The translations under genes and the position numbers were made by a program. A stretch of DNA of 64,000 nt from Planctomycetota bacterium (GTDB taxonomy: Bacteria; Planctomycetota; UBA1135; GCA-002686595), in assembly GCA_009691855.1 (NCBI GenBank), contig SIAI01000005.1, positions 83,437 through 147,436 on the forward strand, given 5' to 3'. Positions within the stretch are counted from its first letter, which is position 1. The number at the start of each line of letters is the position of its first letter. The notes under the pieces are model-generated. The model was not told the DNA's origin and did not search any database. It saw only the letters and a program-made list of their open reading frames with translations. Shown here in pieces: positions 8,578 through 17,866 of the stretch.

Positions 8578-10527
8578 TCAGCGCTCGCCGCTCGCGCCCG
8601 GCGCGTTGCTCGCGCTGCGCGCGGCGCGCGGTTCGAGCAGCACCTCGGCGTCGGACACGAGCAGCACGTCGAGCTGCTCGTGCTCGCCGCGCCCCAGGCC
8701 CGCGCGCTGCGCCTCGCTCGAGGCGCTCCACGCCTGGCGCCAGGTCCAGCGCACGCGCGCAGAACGGCCCTCGCCGTCGGGAGCGAGCTCGGCCACGTCC
8801 ACGAACACGCGCAGGTTCTGCTCCACGAAGCGCCGCAGCAGGCCGAAGCGCTCGATCATCGCCGGTGCGGCGGGGTCCGCGTCCTGCGGGATCAGCCCCA
8901 GGGTCGTGATCGCGAAGCGCGCGCTCTGCGCGTGCGGCGGCAGAGTCCAGCGTTCGAGCTCCGCCGCGCGCCCCGGATCCAGGCTGACCAGCGCGATGTC
9001 GATCGCCAGCGTGCCGATCTCGCGCGCCACGGGCACGATCGGAACGACGGCGTAGACGTCATTCACGAGCGACAGCTGGCGGTCGCGCAGCGCGGGGTGC
9101 AGGTCGACGCGCCGGCGCAACTCGTCGCGGTCCTCCAGCCCGGCCAGGATCGGCGCCAGGGTGACGGCCGATTTCTTCAGCTTCTCCAGCTCCTTGGCTG
9201 GACCGTGGACCTGCACCGAGGCGCTGGGTTCGAAGCGCAAGTTCTCGCGCAGGAGCTGTAGGCGCGGGTTCATGCCGTGCACGTCGATCTCCAGGTCCTT
9301 CGGCACCAGGCTGAAGGAACACGTGTCGTAGTGCTCGGCGTACAGCGCGGGCGGTGCGCCGGCCTTCCACGAGTACTCCAGGCCGCCCTCGTCTTCCCAG
9401 CGGATGTCGCGCGTCGAGATCTGCCCGCCCTCCCAGGCCGCCTGGTCGATGCGCAGCACGCCGCGCACGGCGCCCTGCAGGCTCTCGAGCTGGCGCCGCG
9501 TGCCGGTCACCTCCACCGCGACGAGGTCGCGGCTCTCGGACAGCTGGTCCTGGTCGTTGGCCAGCAGCACCAGCACCTCCTCGGCGCGCGGCTCCTTGTC
9601 GCGGCGCTTCTGGCCATCGACGAAGCGCACATGGAACTCGCGCGACTCCTGCAGCCCCTGGTGGGCGATGAAGAAGATCACCACCGCCAGCAGCAGCGAG
9701 CCCGGCAGCCACACCAGGTCGCGGCGCAGCGCGCGCCACAGCGGCAGCGCCAGTCCGGCCGCCTCGCCGGTCGGACTGCGCCGGCCCAGCAAGAGCCGCC
9801 CGAGCTCGCGCTCCAGCTCCTCGGGCGCGACGTCGGTGCGCAGCGTCCCATCCTTGGCCAGCGAGATGGAGCCGGTCTCCTCGGAGACGATCAGCACCAC
9901 CGCGTCGGACTCCTCGGATTGTCCCAGGCCGGCGCGGTGGCGCGTGCCCATCGTGGCCGAGGGCAGCGCGCCCTCCGACAGCGGCAGGATGCAACCGGCG
10001 GCGGCGACGCGCTCCTTGCGGATCACGACCGCGCCGTCGTGCAGCGGGGTCTCGGGATGGAACAGCGTCTCCAGCAGCGAGGCCTTGACCTCGGCGTCGA
10101 TCGGCGTGCCGGTTTCCAGCACGGACGAGAGCGAGGTCTCGCGCTCGAACACGATCAGCGCCCCGCGCCGGATCGCGGCCAGCGCGCGCGCGGCCTCGAC
10201 CACCTCGCGCGCCACCCCGCCGCCGGCCTTGGGCACCAGGCCCAGGATCGAGTGCTCGCCGAGCTGCGCGATGCCACGCCGCAGCTCCGACTGGAAGATG
10301 ACCACGAAGCCCACCACGATGAAGCCGGTCGAGCTCTTCAGCAGGTGCTCGAGCTCCTCCAGCTTGAGCCAGCGCGAGAGGCCCCACAGGCCCACCACGC
10401 CGACCATCACCGACAGGAACAGCCCGCGGATCAGGCGGTTGCCGCGCGTGGTGCGCACGAAGCGCAGGAACAGGTGGATCCCGACCGCCAGGATCAGGAT
10501 CTGCAGGCCCCAGAGGAAGTAGCGCAT
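8578..10527 (-). CDS. cdaA: Diadenylate cyclase CdaA fused to a CdaR (YbbR)-like domain
   Basis: A 649-residue membrane protein. Residues 1-85 hold three membrane segments typical of CdaA. The DAC (DisA_N) domain follows, with the catalytic DGA motif (164-166, in PLHDGAVVI) and RHR motif (196-198), so it should make cyclic di-AMP from two ATP. CdaA proteins usually end near residue 270-280. Here a fourth membrane segment (271-288) is followed by about 360 residues that look like an extracytoplasmic YbbR-type region, the role filled by the separate regulator CdaR elsewhere. The DAC assignment is firm; the CdaR label for the C-terminus rests on position, topology and beta-rich character. The ATG at 10527 is 2 bp after the folP stop; glmM follows. 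Confidence 0.88.
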   Translation of the reverse strand: MRYFLWGLQILILAVGIHLFLRFVRTTRGNRLIRGLFLSVMVGVVGLWGLSRWLKLEELEHLLKSSTGFIVVGFVVIFQSELRRGIAQLGEHSILGLVPKAGGGVAREVVEAARALAAIRRGALIVFERETSLSSVLETGTPIDAEVKASLLETLFHPETPLHDGAVVIRKERVAAAGCILPLSEGALPSATMGTRHRAGLGQSEESDAVVLIVSEETGSISLAKDGTLRTDVAPEELERELGRLLLGRRSPTGEAAGLALPLWRALRRDLVWLPGSLLLAVVIFFIAHQGLQESREFHVRFVDGQKRRDKEPRAEEVLVLLANDQDQLSESRDLVAVEVTGTRRQLESLQGAVRGVLRIDQAAWEGGQISTRDIRWEDEGGLEYSWKAGAPPALYAEHYDTCSFSLVPKDLEIDVHGMNPRLQLLRENLRFEPSASVQVHGPAKELEKLKKSAVTLAPILAGLEDRDELRRRVDLHPALRDRQLSLVNDVYAVVPIVPVAREIGTLAIDIALVSLDPGRAAELERWTLPPHAQSARFAITTLGLIPQDADPAAPAMIERFGLLRRFVEQNLRVFVDVAELAPDGEGRSARVRWTWRQAWSASSEAQRAGLGRGEHEQLDVLLVSDAEVLLEPRAARSASNAPGASGER

Positions 10528-10529
10528 GG

Positions 10530-11654
10530 TCAGCCAGCTCCTCGATCGACCAAGGCCTGGACCACGCTCAAGGCCGCGCGCGCTGGAGCGACCTCGTGCA
10601 CACGGTGTAGCTCGGCCCCGAGCTCGGCGCCCAGCACCAGCATGGCCAGGGTCTCGCTGCCGCGCCGGGCGGGCTCGCGCTCGCCCGAGAGGCGTCCCAG
10701 GAAGCTCTTGCGCGAGACGCCGAGGCACAGCGGGAAGCCCAGGGAACGCAGCTCGGGAAGCGCGCGCATGAGTGCCAGGTTGTGCTCGAGGTCCTTGCCG
10801 AAGCCGAAGCCCGGATCGAGGGCGATCCTAGCAGGCGAGATACCCGCAAGCCATGCGGCCCGCGCGCGCGCGCGCAGGTGTCGCGCGACCTCGTCCACGA
10901 CGTCGGCATAGTGCGGCGCGCGCTGCATGTCCTGCGGCGTGCCTTGCATGTGCATCAGGATCAACCCAGCGCCGCGTTCGGCCACCAGCGCAAGGAGCTC
11001 GGGATCGAAGCGCCCGGCGCTGACGTCGTTGACCACCTGCGCGCCCTGCTCGAGGGCGGCGCGCGCCACGCGGGCCTTGGTGGTGTCGATCGATACGCCG
11101 GCGCCGGCCGCAGCCAGCGCGGCCACCACCGGCACGACGCGCTCGCACTCGACCTCGGCCGCCACGGCCTGCGCGCCCGGGCGCGTGGATTCGCCGCCGA
11201 CGTCGAGCCAGTCGGCGCCCTGCGCCAGGAGCTCGCGCCCGTGGGCGATGGCGCGCGCGGGATCGAGCTGCTGACCGCCGTCGGAGAAGCTGTCGGGCGT
11301 CACGTTGACGATGCCCATCACCGCCGGAGCACCGGGCGCCCAGAGGGCGGCGTCGAGGGCGCTCGCGAGTCCACGCGCGGTGGGGGAGCGCGACGCCAGG
11401 GCGCGCAGCTCGGCCGCCGGGATCCACAGGCGCGCGCGCTGCGCGCCGAGCAGCGCGAGCTCGCTGGCCGGAGCCGACGCGAGCAGCGCCAGCTCACTCG
11501 CGGGGACGGCCGCCGGAGCGAAGGTGAGCTCGACGCGCTCGGCGTTCGAGCGCGGACGACGGCCATGGCACACGAGGCGCGCTTCCAGGGCACAGGCGAA
11601 CTCGCCCAGATAGTCGTCGGCGAGCCGTGCCGCGCTGCCGGCCGGGAAGTGCAC
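10530..11654 (-). CDS. folP: Dihydropteroate synthase with N-terminal extension
   Basis: A 374-residue enzyme of folate synthesis joining p-aminobenzoate and 6-hydroxymethyl-dihydropterin pyrophosphate. The TIM-barrel domain starts near residue 108 with VMGIVNVTPDSFSDGG and contains LDVGGESTRPGA, SIDTTKARVA, VNDVSAGR, LMHMQGTP, DPGFGFGK and GVSRKSFLG, all expected family motifs. The first roughly 107 residues are additional compared with the classical 270-280-residue FolP; longer FolP forms are known, and the role of the extension is unclear. The start is a GTG at 11654, 8 bp after the ftsH stop. The stop is 2 bp before cdaA. The ftsH-folP order matches the one known from enterobacteria. Confidence 0.92.
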   Translation of the reverse strand: MHFPAGSAARLADDYLGEFACALEARLVCHGRRPRSNAERVELTFAPAAVPASELALLASAPASELALLGAQRARLWIPAAELRALASRSPTARGLASALDAALWAPGAPAVMGIVNVTPDSFSDGGQQLDPARAIAHGRELLAQGADWLDVGGESTRPGAQAVAAEVECERVVPVVAALAAAGAGVSIDTTKARVARAALEQGAQVVNDVSAGRFDPELLALVAERGAGLILMHMQGTPQDMQRAPHYADVVDEVARHLRARARAAWLAGISPARIALDPGFGFGKDLEHNLALMRALPELRSLGFPLCLGVSRKSFLGRLSGEREPARRGSETLAMLVLGAELGAELHRVHEVAPARAALSVVQALVDRGAG

Positions 11655-11662
11655 GGAGCGGC

Positions 11663-14032
11663 TTACGCCGGCGAGAGCCCCGGCTCGCCCGCCAAGCCCT
11701 GGCCCAGACCCTCGTTGCTGCGGCGCTCGCTCGTGCCCGTCTTCTTGGGCGCGTCCTTGGGCTCGCTGCTCTCGCTCGGGCGCAGGCTGGCCGCGTTGCC
11801 ACCGGCCAGGATGCGCGCGATCTCCTCGCCGTTGACGGTTTCGTACAGCAGCAGCGCCTTGGCGATCTCGTCCACCTCGCGCGCCTGGTTGCGCAGGATG
11901 CTCTCGGCGCGCCGGTAGGCCTCGTTCAGGAAGCGCATGACCTCCTGGTCGATCTCGCGCGCGGTCTCCTCGCTGTGGATCTTGCCGCGCCCCAGCTCGG
12001 TGCCGAGGAAGTCCGAGCCCTGGCGCTCGGCGTAGTTGATCGGGCCGACCTTCTCGCTCATGCCGAGCTCGGTGACCATCGCGCGCGCCAGATCCGTCGC
12101 GCGGCGGATGTCGTCCGAGGCTCCGGCCGAGATGTCGCCGCAGAACAGGGCCTCGGCCACGCGCCCGCCGAAGAGCATGGCCATCTGCCCGTGCAGCTTG
12201 GCGCGCTGCATGTGGTAGCTCTCGCGTTCGGGCAGGATCATCGTCGAGCCCAGGGCGCGCCCGCGCGGCACGATCGTCACCTTGTGCGGCGGATCGGTCT
12301 CGGGCAGCTTGGCCGCCACCACCGCGTGACCGGCCTCGTGGAAGGCCGTGATCTTGCGATCCTGTTCCTCGATCTTGCGCGACTTCTTCTGGCGCCCGTA
12401 GCGCACCTTGTCGCGCGCCTCCTCGAGGTCGTTCATGGACACCGCGTCGCGCTTGGCCAGCACGGCCATGATTGCGGCTTCGTTGATGATCGCGGCCAGG
12501 TCCGCGCCCGAGTAGCCCGGCGTCGAACGCGCCAGGGTCTGCACGTCCGCGTCACCCGCGACCTTCACGCGTTTCAGGTGCACGCCCAGGATCGCCCGTC
12601 GGCCCTCTATGTCGGGCAGGTCGATCGTGACCTCGCGGTCGAAGCGCCCGGGGCGCAGCAGCGCCGGGTCGAGCACGTCCGGGCGGTTCGTGGCGGCCAC
12701 GACGATGATGCCCTCGTCGGTGCCGAAGCCGTCCATCTCCACCAGGATCGCGTTGAGCGTCTGCTCGCGCTCGTCGTGCCCGCCGCCCATACCGCTGCCG
12801 CGGCGGCGACCGACGGCGTCGATCTCGTCGAGGAAGATGATGCAGGGCGAGTTCTCGCGCGCCTGCTTGAAAAGGTCGCGCACGCGCGAGGCGCCGACGC
12901 CCACGAACATCTCCACGAAGTCCGAGCCCGAGATCGAGAAGAAGGGCACCTCGGCCTCGCCGGCGATGGCCTTGGCGAGCAGCGTCTTGCCGCAGCCGGG
13001 CGACCCGACCAGCAGCACGCCGCGCGGAATCCGTCCACCGATGCGCGTGAAGCGTCCGGGGTTCTTGAGGAACTCGACCAGCTCGCGCACCTCGTCTTTG
13101 GCCTCGTCCGCGCCGGCCACGTCGTCGAACGTGACGTTGGTGTGGTTCTCCTTCGAGTAGAGCTTCGCGCGCGAACGCCCGAAGGACATCACGCCGCCGG
13201 CGCCACCCTGCGAGCGCATCTGGCGCATGAAGATCAGGAACACCACGAACAAGAGCAGCCAGGGGCCGAGGATGAGCAGCAGGTTGGTGAGGGTGTTGCT
13301 GGTGGGTTCCCAGCGCGTGCCGCCGTCGCCCTTCTCGGACAGGTCGAAGTCCTGGCGCTCGAGCGGGATGCCGCGCGCTATCAGGAGCGCTTCCAGCCCG
13401 GCGAGGTCGTCCCCCGGCTCCAGGATCACGTCGAGGTTCACGGTGCCCGTGCGCGCCGGGTTGGTCACCACCCGTTGCCCGCTCACGGGCTCGCCGTCGA
13501 GGCGCGCGGCGTTGGCCTTGACCAGCAGGCGGTTCTCGTACTCGATCTTGGTCTGCGGCACGATGCGCTTCTCGGCGCCCTTGTCGGGCAGGAGCTTGCT
13601 GCGCTTCTTGGCTGCCAGGGAGCGCGCCTCGAGCGGCACGTACTGGCCCTGCTCGATTCCATTGCGGAAGGCGGCCGCGCTGGTCGTGACGTAGTCGCGG
13701 CTCATCAGCTCGCGGAAGCGCTCCTCGCGCTCTCCCAGGCTCGCGTAGCGCACCTCGTAGGTCACCGCGTCGCCGCCCTGCGTGTCGGCCAGCCGGCACT
13801 TGCCGCGGATCAGGTTCGTGCCCGCCTCCGTGCCCTTGTATTCCTGCGTCAGGATGTCGCCCTTGTTCAGCAACCACTGGAACTGGTCCTGCGACAGGTC
13901 GACCTTGGTCTCGAACGGGTCGTTGCCCACCACGGCGAGCACGAGCAGCAGCACGACCAGGACGATCAGGAAGGACCCGAACGAGCGCGAGCGCCGGCTC
14001 TTGTCGGGATCGGAGGTGGGCTGTTCGGACAT
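11663..14032 (-). CDS. ftsH: ATP-dependent zinc metalloprotease FtsH
   Basis: A 789-residue inner-membrane AAA+ protease that degrades membrane and short-lived regulatory proteins such as LpxC in other bacteria. There are two membrane segments (about residues 18-38 and 252-275), with an unusually long periplasmic region of about 210 residues between them. Then come Walker [13 protein letters not shown], Walker B IIFLDEID, the second region of homology ending in RPGRFDRE, and the zinc site HEAGH. The length exceeds the typical 600-650 because of the periplasmic insertion. The ATG at 14032 has an AAGAGG sequence just upstream. It is the first gene of the run that continues into folP. Confidence 0.96.
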   Translation of the reverse strand: MSEQPTSDPDKSRRSRSFGSFLIVLVVLLLVLAVVGNDPFETKVDLSQDQFQWLLNKGDILTQEYKGTEAGTNLIRGKCRLADTQGGDAVTYEVRYASLGEREERFRELMSRDYVTTSAAAFRNGIEQGQYVPLEARSLAAKKRSKLLPDKGAEKRIVPQTKIEYENRLLVKANAARLDGEPVSGQRVVTNPARTGTVNLDVILEPGDDLAGLEALLIARGIPLERQDFDLSEKGDGGTRWEPTSNTLTNLLLILGPWLLLFVVFLIFMRQMRSQGGAGGVMSFGRSRAKLYSKENHTNVTFDDVAGADEAKDEVRELVEFLKNPGRFTRIGGRIPRGVLLVGSPGCGKTLLAKAIAGEAEVPFFSISGSDFVEMFVGVGASRVRDLFKQARENSPCIIFLDEIDAVGRRRGSGMGGGHDEREQTLNAILVEMDGFGTDEGIIVVAATNRPDVLDPALLRPGRFDREVTIDLPDIEGRRAILGVHLKRVKVAGDADVQTLARSTPGYSGADLAAIINEAAIMAVLAKRDAVSMNDLEEARDKVRYGRQKKSRKIEEQDRKITAFHEAGHAVVAAKLPETDPPHKVTIVPRGRALGSTMILPERESYHMQRAKLHGQMAMLFGGRVAEALFCGDISAGASDDIRRATDLARAMVTELGMSEKVGPINYAERQGSDFLGTELGRGKIHSEETAREIDQEVMRFLNEAYRRAESILRNQAREVDEIAKALLLYETVNGEEIARILAGGNAASLRPSESSEPKDAPKKTGTSERRSNEGLGQGLAGEPGLSPA

Positions 14033-14082
14033 GGGCCTCTTATCGTCTGCCGTGGACCGCGCCTGCAGGTCGGGGAGCCGCC

Positions 14083-14088
14083 ATCTTA
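14083..14088 (-). promoter_or_regulatory. Candidate -10 box upstream of ftsH
   Basis: The 129-bp gap between lptE and ftsH contains TAAGAT on the minus strand, 50 nt before the ftsH ATG. The surrounding sequence CTAAGATGG-CGG is shared with the region upstream of the CBS-protein operon (17896-17901). No convincing -35 was seen. This is a weak assignment. Confidence 0.22.
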
Positions 14089-14161
14089 GGGCAAAGGTCG
14101 TCCGTCTCCGAGTGCAAGCCGCACGCTCGTCGCCGAAGGCCGGCGGCGGCCGGTCGCCGTG

Positions 14162-14692
14162 TCAGGGCCGGGGGCCGTCGCCGCTCGCGGGTGTGGCGCG
14201 GCTGGCGGCGCCCGGCTCGAACAGCGCGAGCACGAGCGAGTCGGCCACGTGGCGCATGGCGCGCGCGCGCGCCCCCGACTCGTTGGCCTGGTCATCGAGC
14301 GCGTAGCCGCTCCATTCCTGGGCCACGACGGGCTCGCCCAGTACGCGACCCTTGCGGCGGTCATAGAGCACGGCGCGCGCCCTCACGAAGACCGCCGTTT
14401 CGAGCAACTCGTTCTGGCTGTTGCGCACGCCGCCGCGGCGGCGGAACTCGAGCAGCTCGGCGCGCACCACCAGATCGGCCTGGCCGGTGGCCGCCAGAGG
14501 CAATTCCACCCAGTCGACGACGGCCTGCGAGAGCGCGGCGGTCAGCTCGGGTTCGAGACCGCGCTCCAGCACCTCGCCGCTGCGCCGCGCGGCCTCGACT
14601 GCGACCGAGTGCGCACCCTCCGGCACGGTCAGGCCGGCGTGCCAGCCGCAGGCGCCGAGGAGCAGCGCGCCCAGCGCCGAGAAGCGCCTCAT
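14162..14692 (-). CDS. LptE-like lipoprotein
   Basis: A 176-residue lipoprotein with a short signal peptide ending in the lipobox LLGAC (Cys near residue 15). The segment after it, WHAGLTVPEGAHSVAV, followed by RGLEPELTAALSQAVV, matches the start of LptE-like proteins, which plug the LptD channel delivering LPS to the outer leaflet. A mixed region with LLEFRRRGGVRN and an Asn-rich C-terminal helix also suit the family. The ATG at 14692 overlaps the stop of the BamD-like gene (ATGA). The Lpt role is inferred from the family and from LPS genes elsewhere in the window. Confidence 0.72.
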   Translation of the reverse strand: MRRFSALGALLLGACGWHAGLTVPEGAHSVAVEAARRSGEVLERGLEPELTAALSQAVVDWVELPLAATGQADLVVRAELLEFRRRGGVRNSQNELLETAVFVRARAVLYDRRKGRVLGEPVVAQEWSGYALDDQANESGARARAMRHVADSLVLALFEPGAASRATPASGDGPRP

Positions 14693-15741
14693 CGGCCCCC
14701 GTCCGCCGTCGGCGCCGGGGTTTCGACCGGCAGACCGGCCAGGATCGCGCTGGCCTCCTCGGCCTCGGCTTCGAGCCCGGTCTGCAGCGCCAGCTCGCGC
14801 GCGCGCGCGGCGTGCAGGCGGATGCCGAAGGGAGTCTCGGTGCGCTCGTAGAAGTGCGCCAGGTACAGATCGCTGCGCACCAGGCGTGTATCGCACTCGC
14901 GCACTAGGTCCGTGGCCCAGGCCGCGAGCTCGTGCCCGGGATTGCGCCGGAGCCAATCCTCCAGCTCGACGTGCGCGCGCAGGAGTTCGCTGCGGTCGTA
15001 GTCGTCGCGACCCACGCGCAGGAGGCGCAGGTAGGGGAGCCGCGCGCTGGCCGCGGTCGCGTACACGCTCTCGGCGTGGTACAGCAGCAGGTCCTCGGTG
15101 CGCTGGATGGCTTCGTCGAGGTCGCCGTCCTCCTCGTACACGCGCGAGAGCTCGAAGTAGGCCTCCGGGCAGCGCGGGTTCTTCGGGTAGTTCAGCACCA
15201 GGTACTCGAGCGCCTGCGTTCCGCGCGGCCGGTAGTGGAACAGCAGCTTGTAGCGCCGATCGTCGCGGATCAGCGACAGGCCGGCCTCGGCCACCACCGC
15301 GCCCGCCAGCACCCACTCGGAGTGCCCCGGCAGGGCCTCGTCGACCTTCTTCACCATGCGGTAGGCAAGGATGCGGCTTTCCTCGGCCAGCAGCCGTTGA
15401 GCGCACAGCACGCCGGCCTGCGCGCGCACGCGCTCGGGCAACTCGGAATCGAACAGCTCCTCGAGCGCGTCGGAATCCGCATCGGCGAGCTCCTCGAAGA
15501 GCTTGCGTGCGGCCTCGTCGAGCAGGCTCTGCTCGCGCGCGCGCAGGTCGGGGTCGAGTCCGGAGACCGCGTTGACCGCGCTCAGGTGCTCCAGCGCGAG
15601 CTGCGTTTGCCCCGCCTTCAGCTCGGCTTCGGCCTGTTCGACGTGGCGCGGCGCGTCGCTGCGCTGGATCTCGCCGAACGGTTGCGAGCGACAGCCCAAG
15701 GCCAGGAAGGCGAGGGCGAGCCAGGGAGCGGAGTTCCTCAT
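14689..15741 (-). CDS. BamD-like tetratricopeptide lipoprotein
   Basis: A 350-residue lipoprotein with a signal peptide ending in ALGC (Cys near residue 17), then helical repeats of TPR type: AEAELKAGQTQLALEHL, the ALEYLVLNYPKNPRCPEAYFELSRVYEEDGD segment near residue 170 (read as two adjacent repeats) and an AIQRTEDLLLYHAES repeat. This resembles outer-membrane assembly lipoproteins such as BamD. The ATG at 15741 overlaps the recO stop by 4 bp, and its own stop overlaps the LptE-like gene, so translation is probably coupled. Whether it works in the BAM complex or another envelope assembly is not shown by sequence. Confidence 0.6.
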   Translation of the reverse strand: MRNSAPWLALAFLALGCRSQPFGEIQRSDAPRHVEQAEAELKAGQTQLALEHLSAVNAVSGLDPDLRAREQSLLDEAARKLFEELADADSDALEELFDSELPERVRAQAGVLCAQRLLAEESRILAYRMVKKVDEALPGHSEWVLAGAVVAEAGLSLIRDDRRYKLLFHYRPRGTQALEYLVLNYPKNPRCPEAYFELSRVYEEDGDLDEAIQRTEDLLLYHAESVYATAASARLPYLRLLRVGRDDYDRSELLRAHVELEDWLRRNPGHELAAWATDLVRECDTRLVRSDLYLAHFYERTETPFGIRLHAARARELALQTGLEAEAEEASAILAGLPVETPAPTADGGR

Positions 15742-16532
15742 CGGAGCGGTGCCTGCGGGCTGCGGCGGCTGCGCAGCCGCGTCTCGAGATGGTATTCGAG
15801 GAAGCGCTCGACGAAGGCACGCACCCGCTCGAGCAGGCCGGCTTCGATGTGCGTGTGGGCGAGCATGGCGGGGGTGGCGCCCATCAGGCTCTCCGCCACA
15901 CGCAGGGCGTTCAAGGGGATCGGCTCGACGGCGCGCCCGCGCGCGCGCTCGGCGCTGGCGCAGGCGAGGCACAGCCTGCCGCCCAGCGCGGCCGAGAAGG
16001 GCACGCTGCGTTCGCGCTCGGCGGGACGCGCGCCGCAGCTTGCGCAGGCCGACAGGGCCGGAGCGAGGCCGTGCTCGCGTAGCAGGGCCAGGTCCGCCGC
16101 CAGGGCCACCAGGCGTGGATCGACCACGGCGCGCTGCAGCTCGTCCAGCGCGCCCTCCAGCCAGGCGAAGAGCCCGCGCTCCTCGTGCTGCTCACGTGCG
16201 GAGAGGTGTGCGAGCTCCAGCAGCCCCAGCGCCGCGCGGTAGCGCGTCAGGTCGCTGGCCAGGCCCGGCCGGCGGGTCACGAGCTCGGCGCGCGTGACGA
16301 GGCCGAGTTCCTGACCCGCGCGCGCGCTCCAGCGCACGGACAGGGTGTCGAACAGGTCGAAGACGGCAAAGTAGCCCGAGCTCGGCCGGTAGGCGCCCTT
16401 GGCCAGCAGCGCCACGCGGCCGGCGCCCGGCGTGAGCACGTGCAGCACCAGCGACGACTCGCCGAACGGGAAGCGCCGCAGGAGCAGCGCCGGCTGCGCG
16501 AGGGGGATCGGCCGTCGGGCGGCGGGTTTCAC
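15738..16532 (-). CDS. recO: DNA repair protein RecO
   Basis: A 264-residue protein with an N-terminal OB-fold segment (LLLRRFPFGESSLVLHVLT... KGA) and a C-terminal part with a four-Cys zinc-binding pattern, CASCGARP then CLACAS near residues 165-205. RecO loads RecA onto SSB-coated single-stranded DNA in the RecFOR pathway. The length (240-260) is normal. I chose the GTG at 16532, which overlaps the preceding stop codon as GTGA; the reading frame extends far upstream but only as an antisense-frame artefact over the CBS gene. It sits between the CBS/CorC protein and the two lipoproteins. Confidence 0.85.
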   Translation of the reverse strand: MKPAARRPIPLAQPALLLRRFPFGESSLVLHVLTPGAGRVALLAKGAYRPSSGYFAVFDLFDTLSVRWSARAGQELGLVTRAELVTRRPGLASDLTRYRAALGLLELAHLSAREQHEERGLFAWLEGALDELQRAVVDPRLVALAADLALLREHGLAPALSACASCGARPAERERSVPFSAALGGRLCLACASAERARGRAVEPIPLNALRVAESLMGATPAMLAHTHIEAGLLERVRAFVERFLEYHLETRLRSRRSPQAPLR

Positions 16533-17866
16533 GCGCCCGCGCTTGCCGCAGCGCCGAGGCGCAGCTCGAGCGCCAGCACGCGCCGGTCGCTGGCCTCGGT
16601 GACCACGAAGCTGACGCCGTCCTTCTCGAAGCCCTCGCCCTTCTTCGGGAAGCGGCCGAGCTCGGCCAGCACGAAGCCCGCCAGGGTCTCGAAGTCCTCT
16701 TGCTCGGGCAGCTCGAGGCCGAGCTCTTCGTTGACCTCCGTGACGCGCGTCGTGCCGCGCACCAGGATCCGGCCGTCGGTCAGGCGCGTGATCGGTTCCG
16801 GCTCGTCGCGCCCCAGCTCGCCCGGCATGTCGCCCACCAGCTCGGTGACGATGTCGCCCATCGTGACCAGGCCGGCCGTGCCGCCGTACTCGTCCAGCAC
16901 CACGGCGATCTTCTGCTGCTTGCGGCGGAACTCGGCCAGGAGTTCCGAGGCGAGCTTGGTCTCGGGTACGAACAACACAGGCCGCAGCAACGAGCCGAGG
17001 TCGCGGTTCGAGAGTTCGCCGCGCCCGATCGCCTGCAGGATCTCCTGCGCGTAGGCCACGCCCACGATGCGGTCGAGGTTCTTGTCGTAGACCGGGATGC
17101 GGCTGTGGCCGGTCTCGCCGATCAGGCGCACGACCTCGGGCGGCCCGTCGGACAGCTCCACGGCCTGGATCTCGGTGCGCGGCGTCATGACGCGGGCCAC
17201 GTCCACGTCGTGGAAGCCCAGCGCGTTCTCGATGATCTCGCGCTCGCTCTCCGCCAGATCCTCCTCGCGCTCGGAGCTCTCGATCACAGCCCGCAGGCCC
17301 TCGACGATCTCGCGCGTCGAGGAGGGGCGTTCCTCCACGCGCAGCACGAGCAGAAGCACGCGCTTGGTGAACTCGAGCCCCATCACCAAGGCCGCCAGGG
17401 GCCGCTGCAGCAGGTCGAAAGCCGGCAAGGTGCGGGCCAGGAAACGGTCGGAGCGCTCGCCGCGTAGCGCGGAGGGCAGCGACTCCCCGGCGATCACCAG
17501 TAGCGGCACAGTGATCACGAGCGAGAGCCCCATGGAGCTGGAGGACAGGCCCTCGCCGCCGAGCAGCTCGCCGACCAGTACCCAGGCGAAGACGACGAAC
17601 AAGATTTGGGCCGTGATCCAGTAGACGCTGGCGCTGGTGGCCAGCGACTCGGCGCGCTCCAGGAGCGGGCGCATGCGTTTGCGTTTGCCCTCGCCGCGCA
17701 CCAGCTCGAGCACCCGGCTCGGCACCGAGTGCAGCAGCGCCGAGCGCAGCACCCCGAAGAGCGTGGTCAGGCCCAGGGCGCCGGCCGCCAACAAGACCAA
17801 GCCGTCCGCGTCGATGGCAAAGGGACGCGGGAGAGTGGCGAGCAGTACGGGAGCGAGTAGGAGCAC
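16529..17866 (-). CDS. CNNM/CBS/CorC domain membrane protein (HlyC/CorC family)
   Basis: A 445-residue protein with a DUF21/CNNM-type membrane region (several hydrophobic segments in residues 1-170), then tandem CBS domains (motifs VMTPRTEI near residue 225 and DEYGGTAGLVTMGDIVTELVGD near 345) and a C-terminal CorC_HlyC domain. The family is linked to magnesium or cobalt homeostasis, and older annotations call it 'hemolysin'. The start is a GTG at 17866. It is the first gene of a four-gene overlapping set with recO and the BamD-like and LptE-like lipoproteins. A TAAGAT box lies about 30 nt upstream. Confidence 0.85.
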   Translation of the reverse strand: MLLLAPVLLATLPRPFAIDADGLVLLAAGALGLTTLFGVLRSALLHSVPSRVLELVRGEGKRKRMRPLLERAESLATSASVYWITAQILFVVFAWVLVGELLGGEGLSSSSMGLSLVITVPLLVIAGESLPSALRGERSDRFLARTLPAFDLLQRPLAALVMGLEFTKRVLLLVLRVEERPSSTREIVEGLRAVIESSEREEDLAESEREIIENALGFHDVDVARVMTPRTEIQAVELSDGPPEVVRLIGETGHSRIPVYDKNLDRIVGVAYAQEILQAIGRGELSNRDLGSLLRPVLFVPETKLASELLAEFRRKQQKIAVVLDEYGGTAGLVTMGDIVTELVGDMPGELGRDEPEPITRLTDGRILVRGTTRVTEVNEELGLELPEQEDFETLAGFVLAELGRFPKKGEGFEKDGVSFVVTEASDRRVLALELRLGAAASAGA

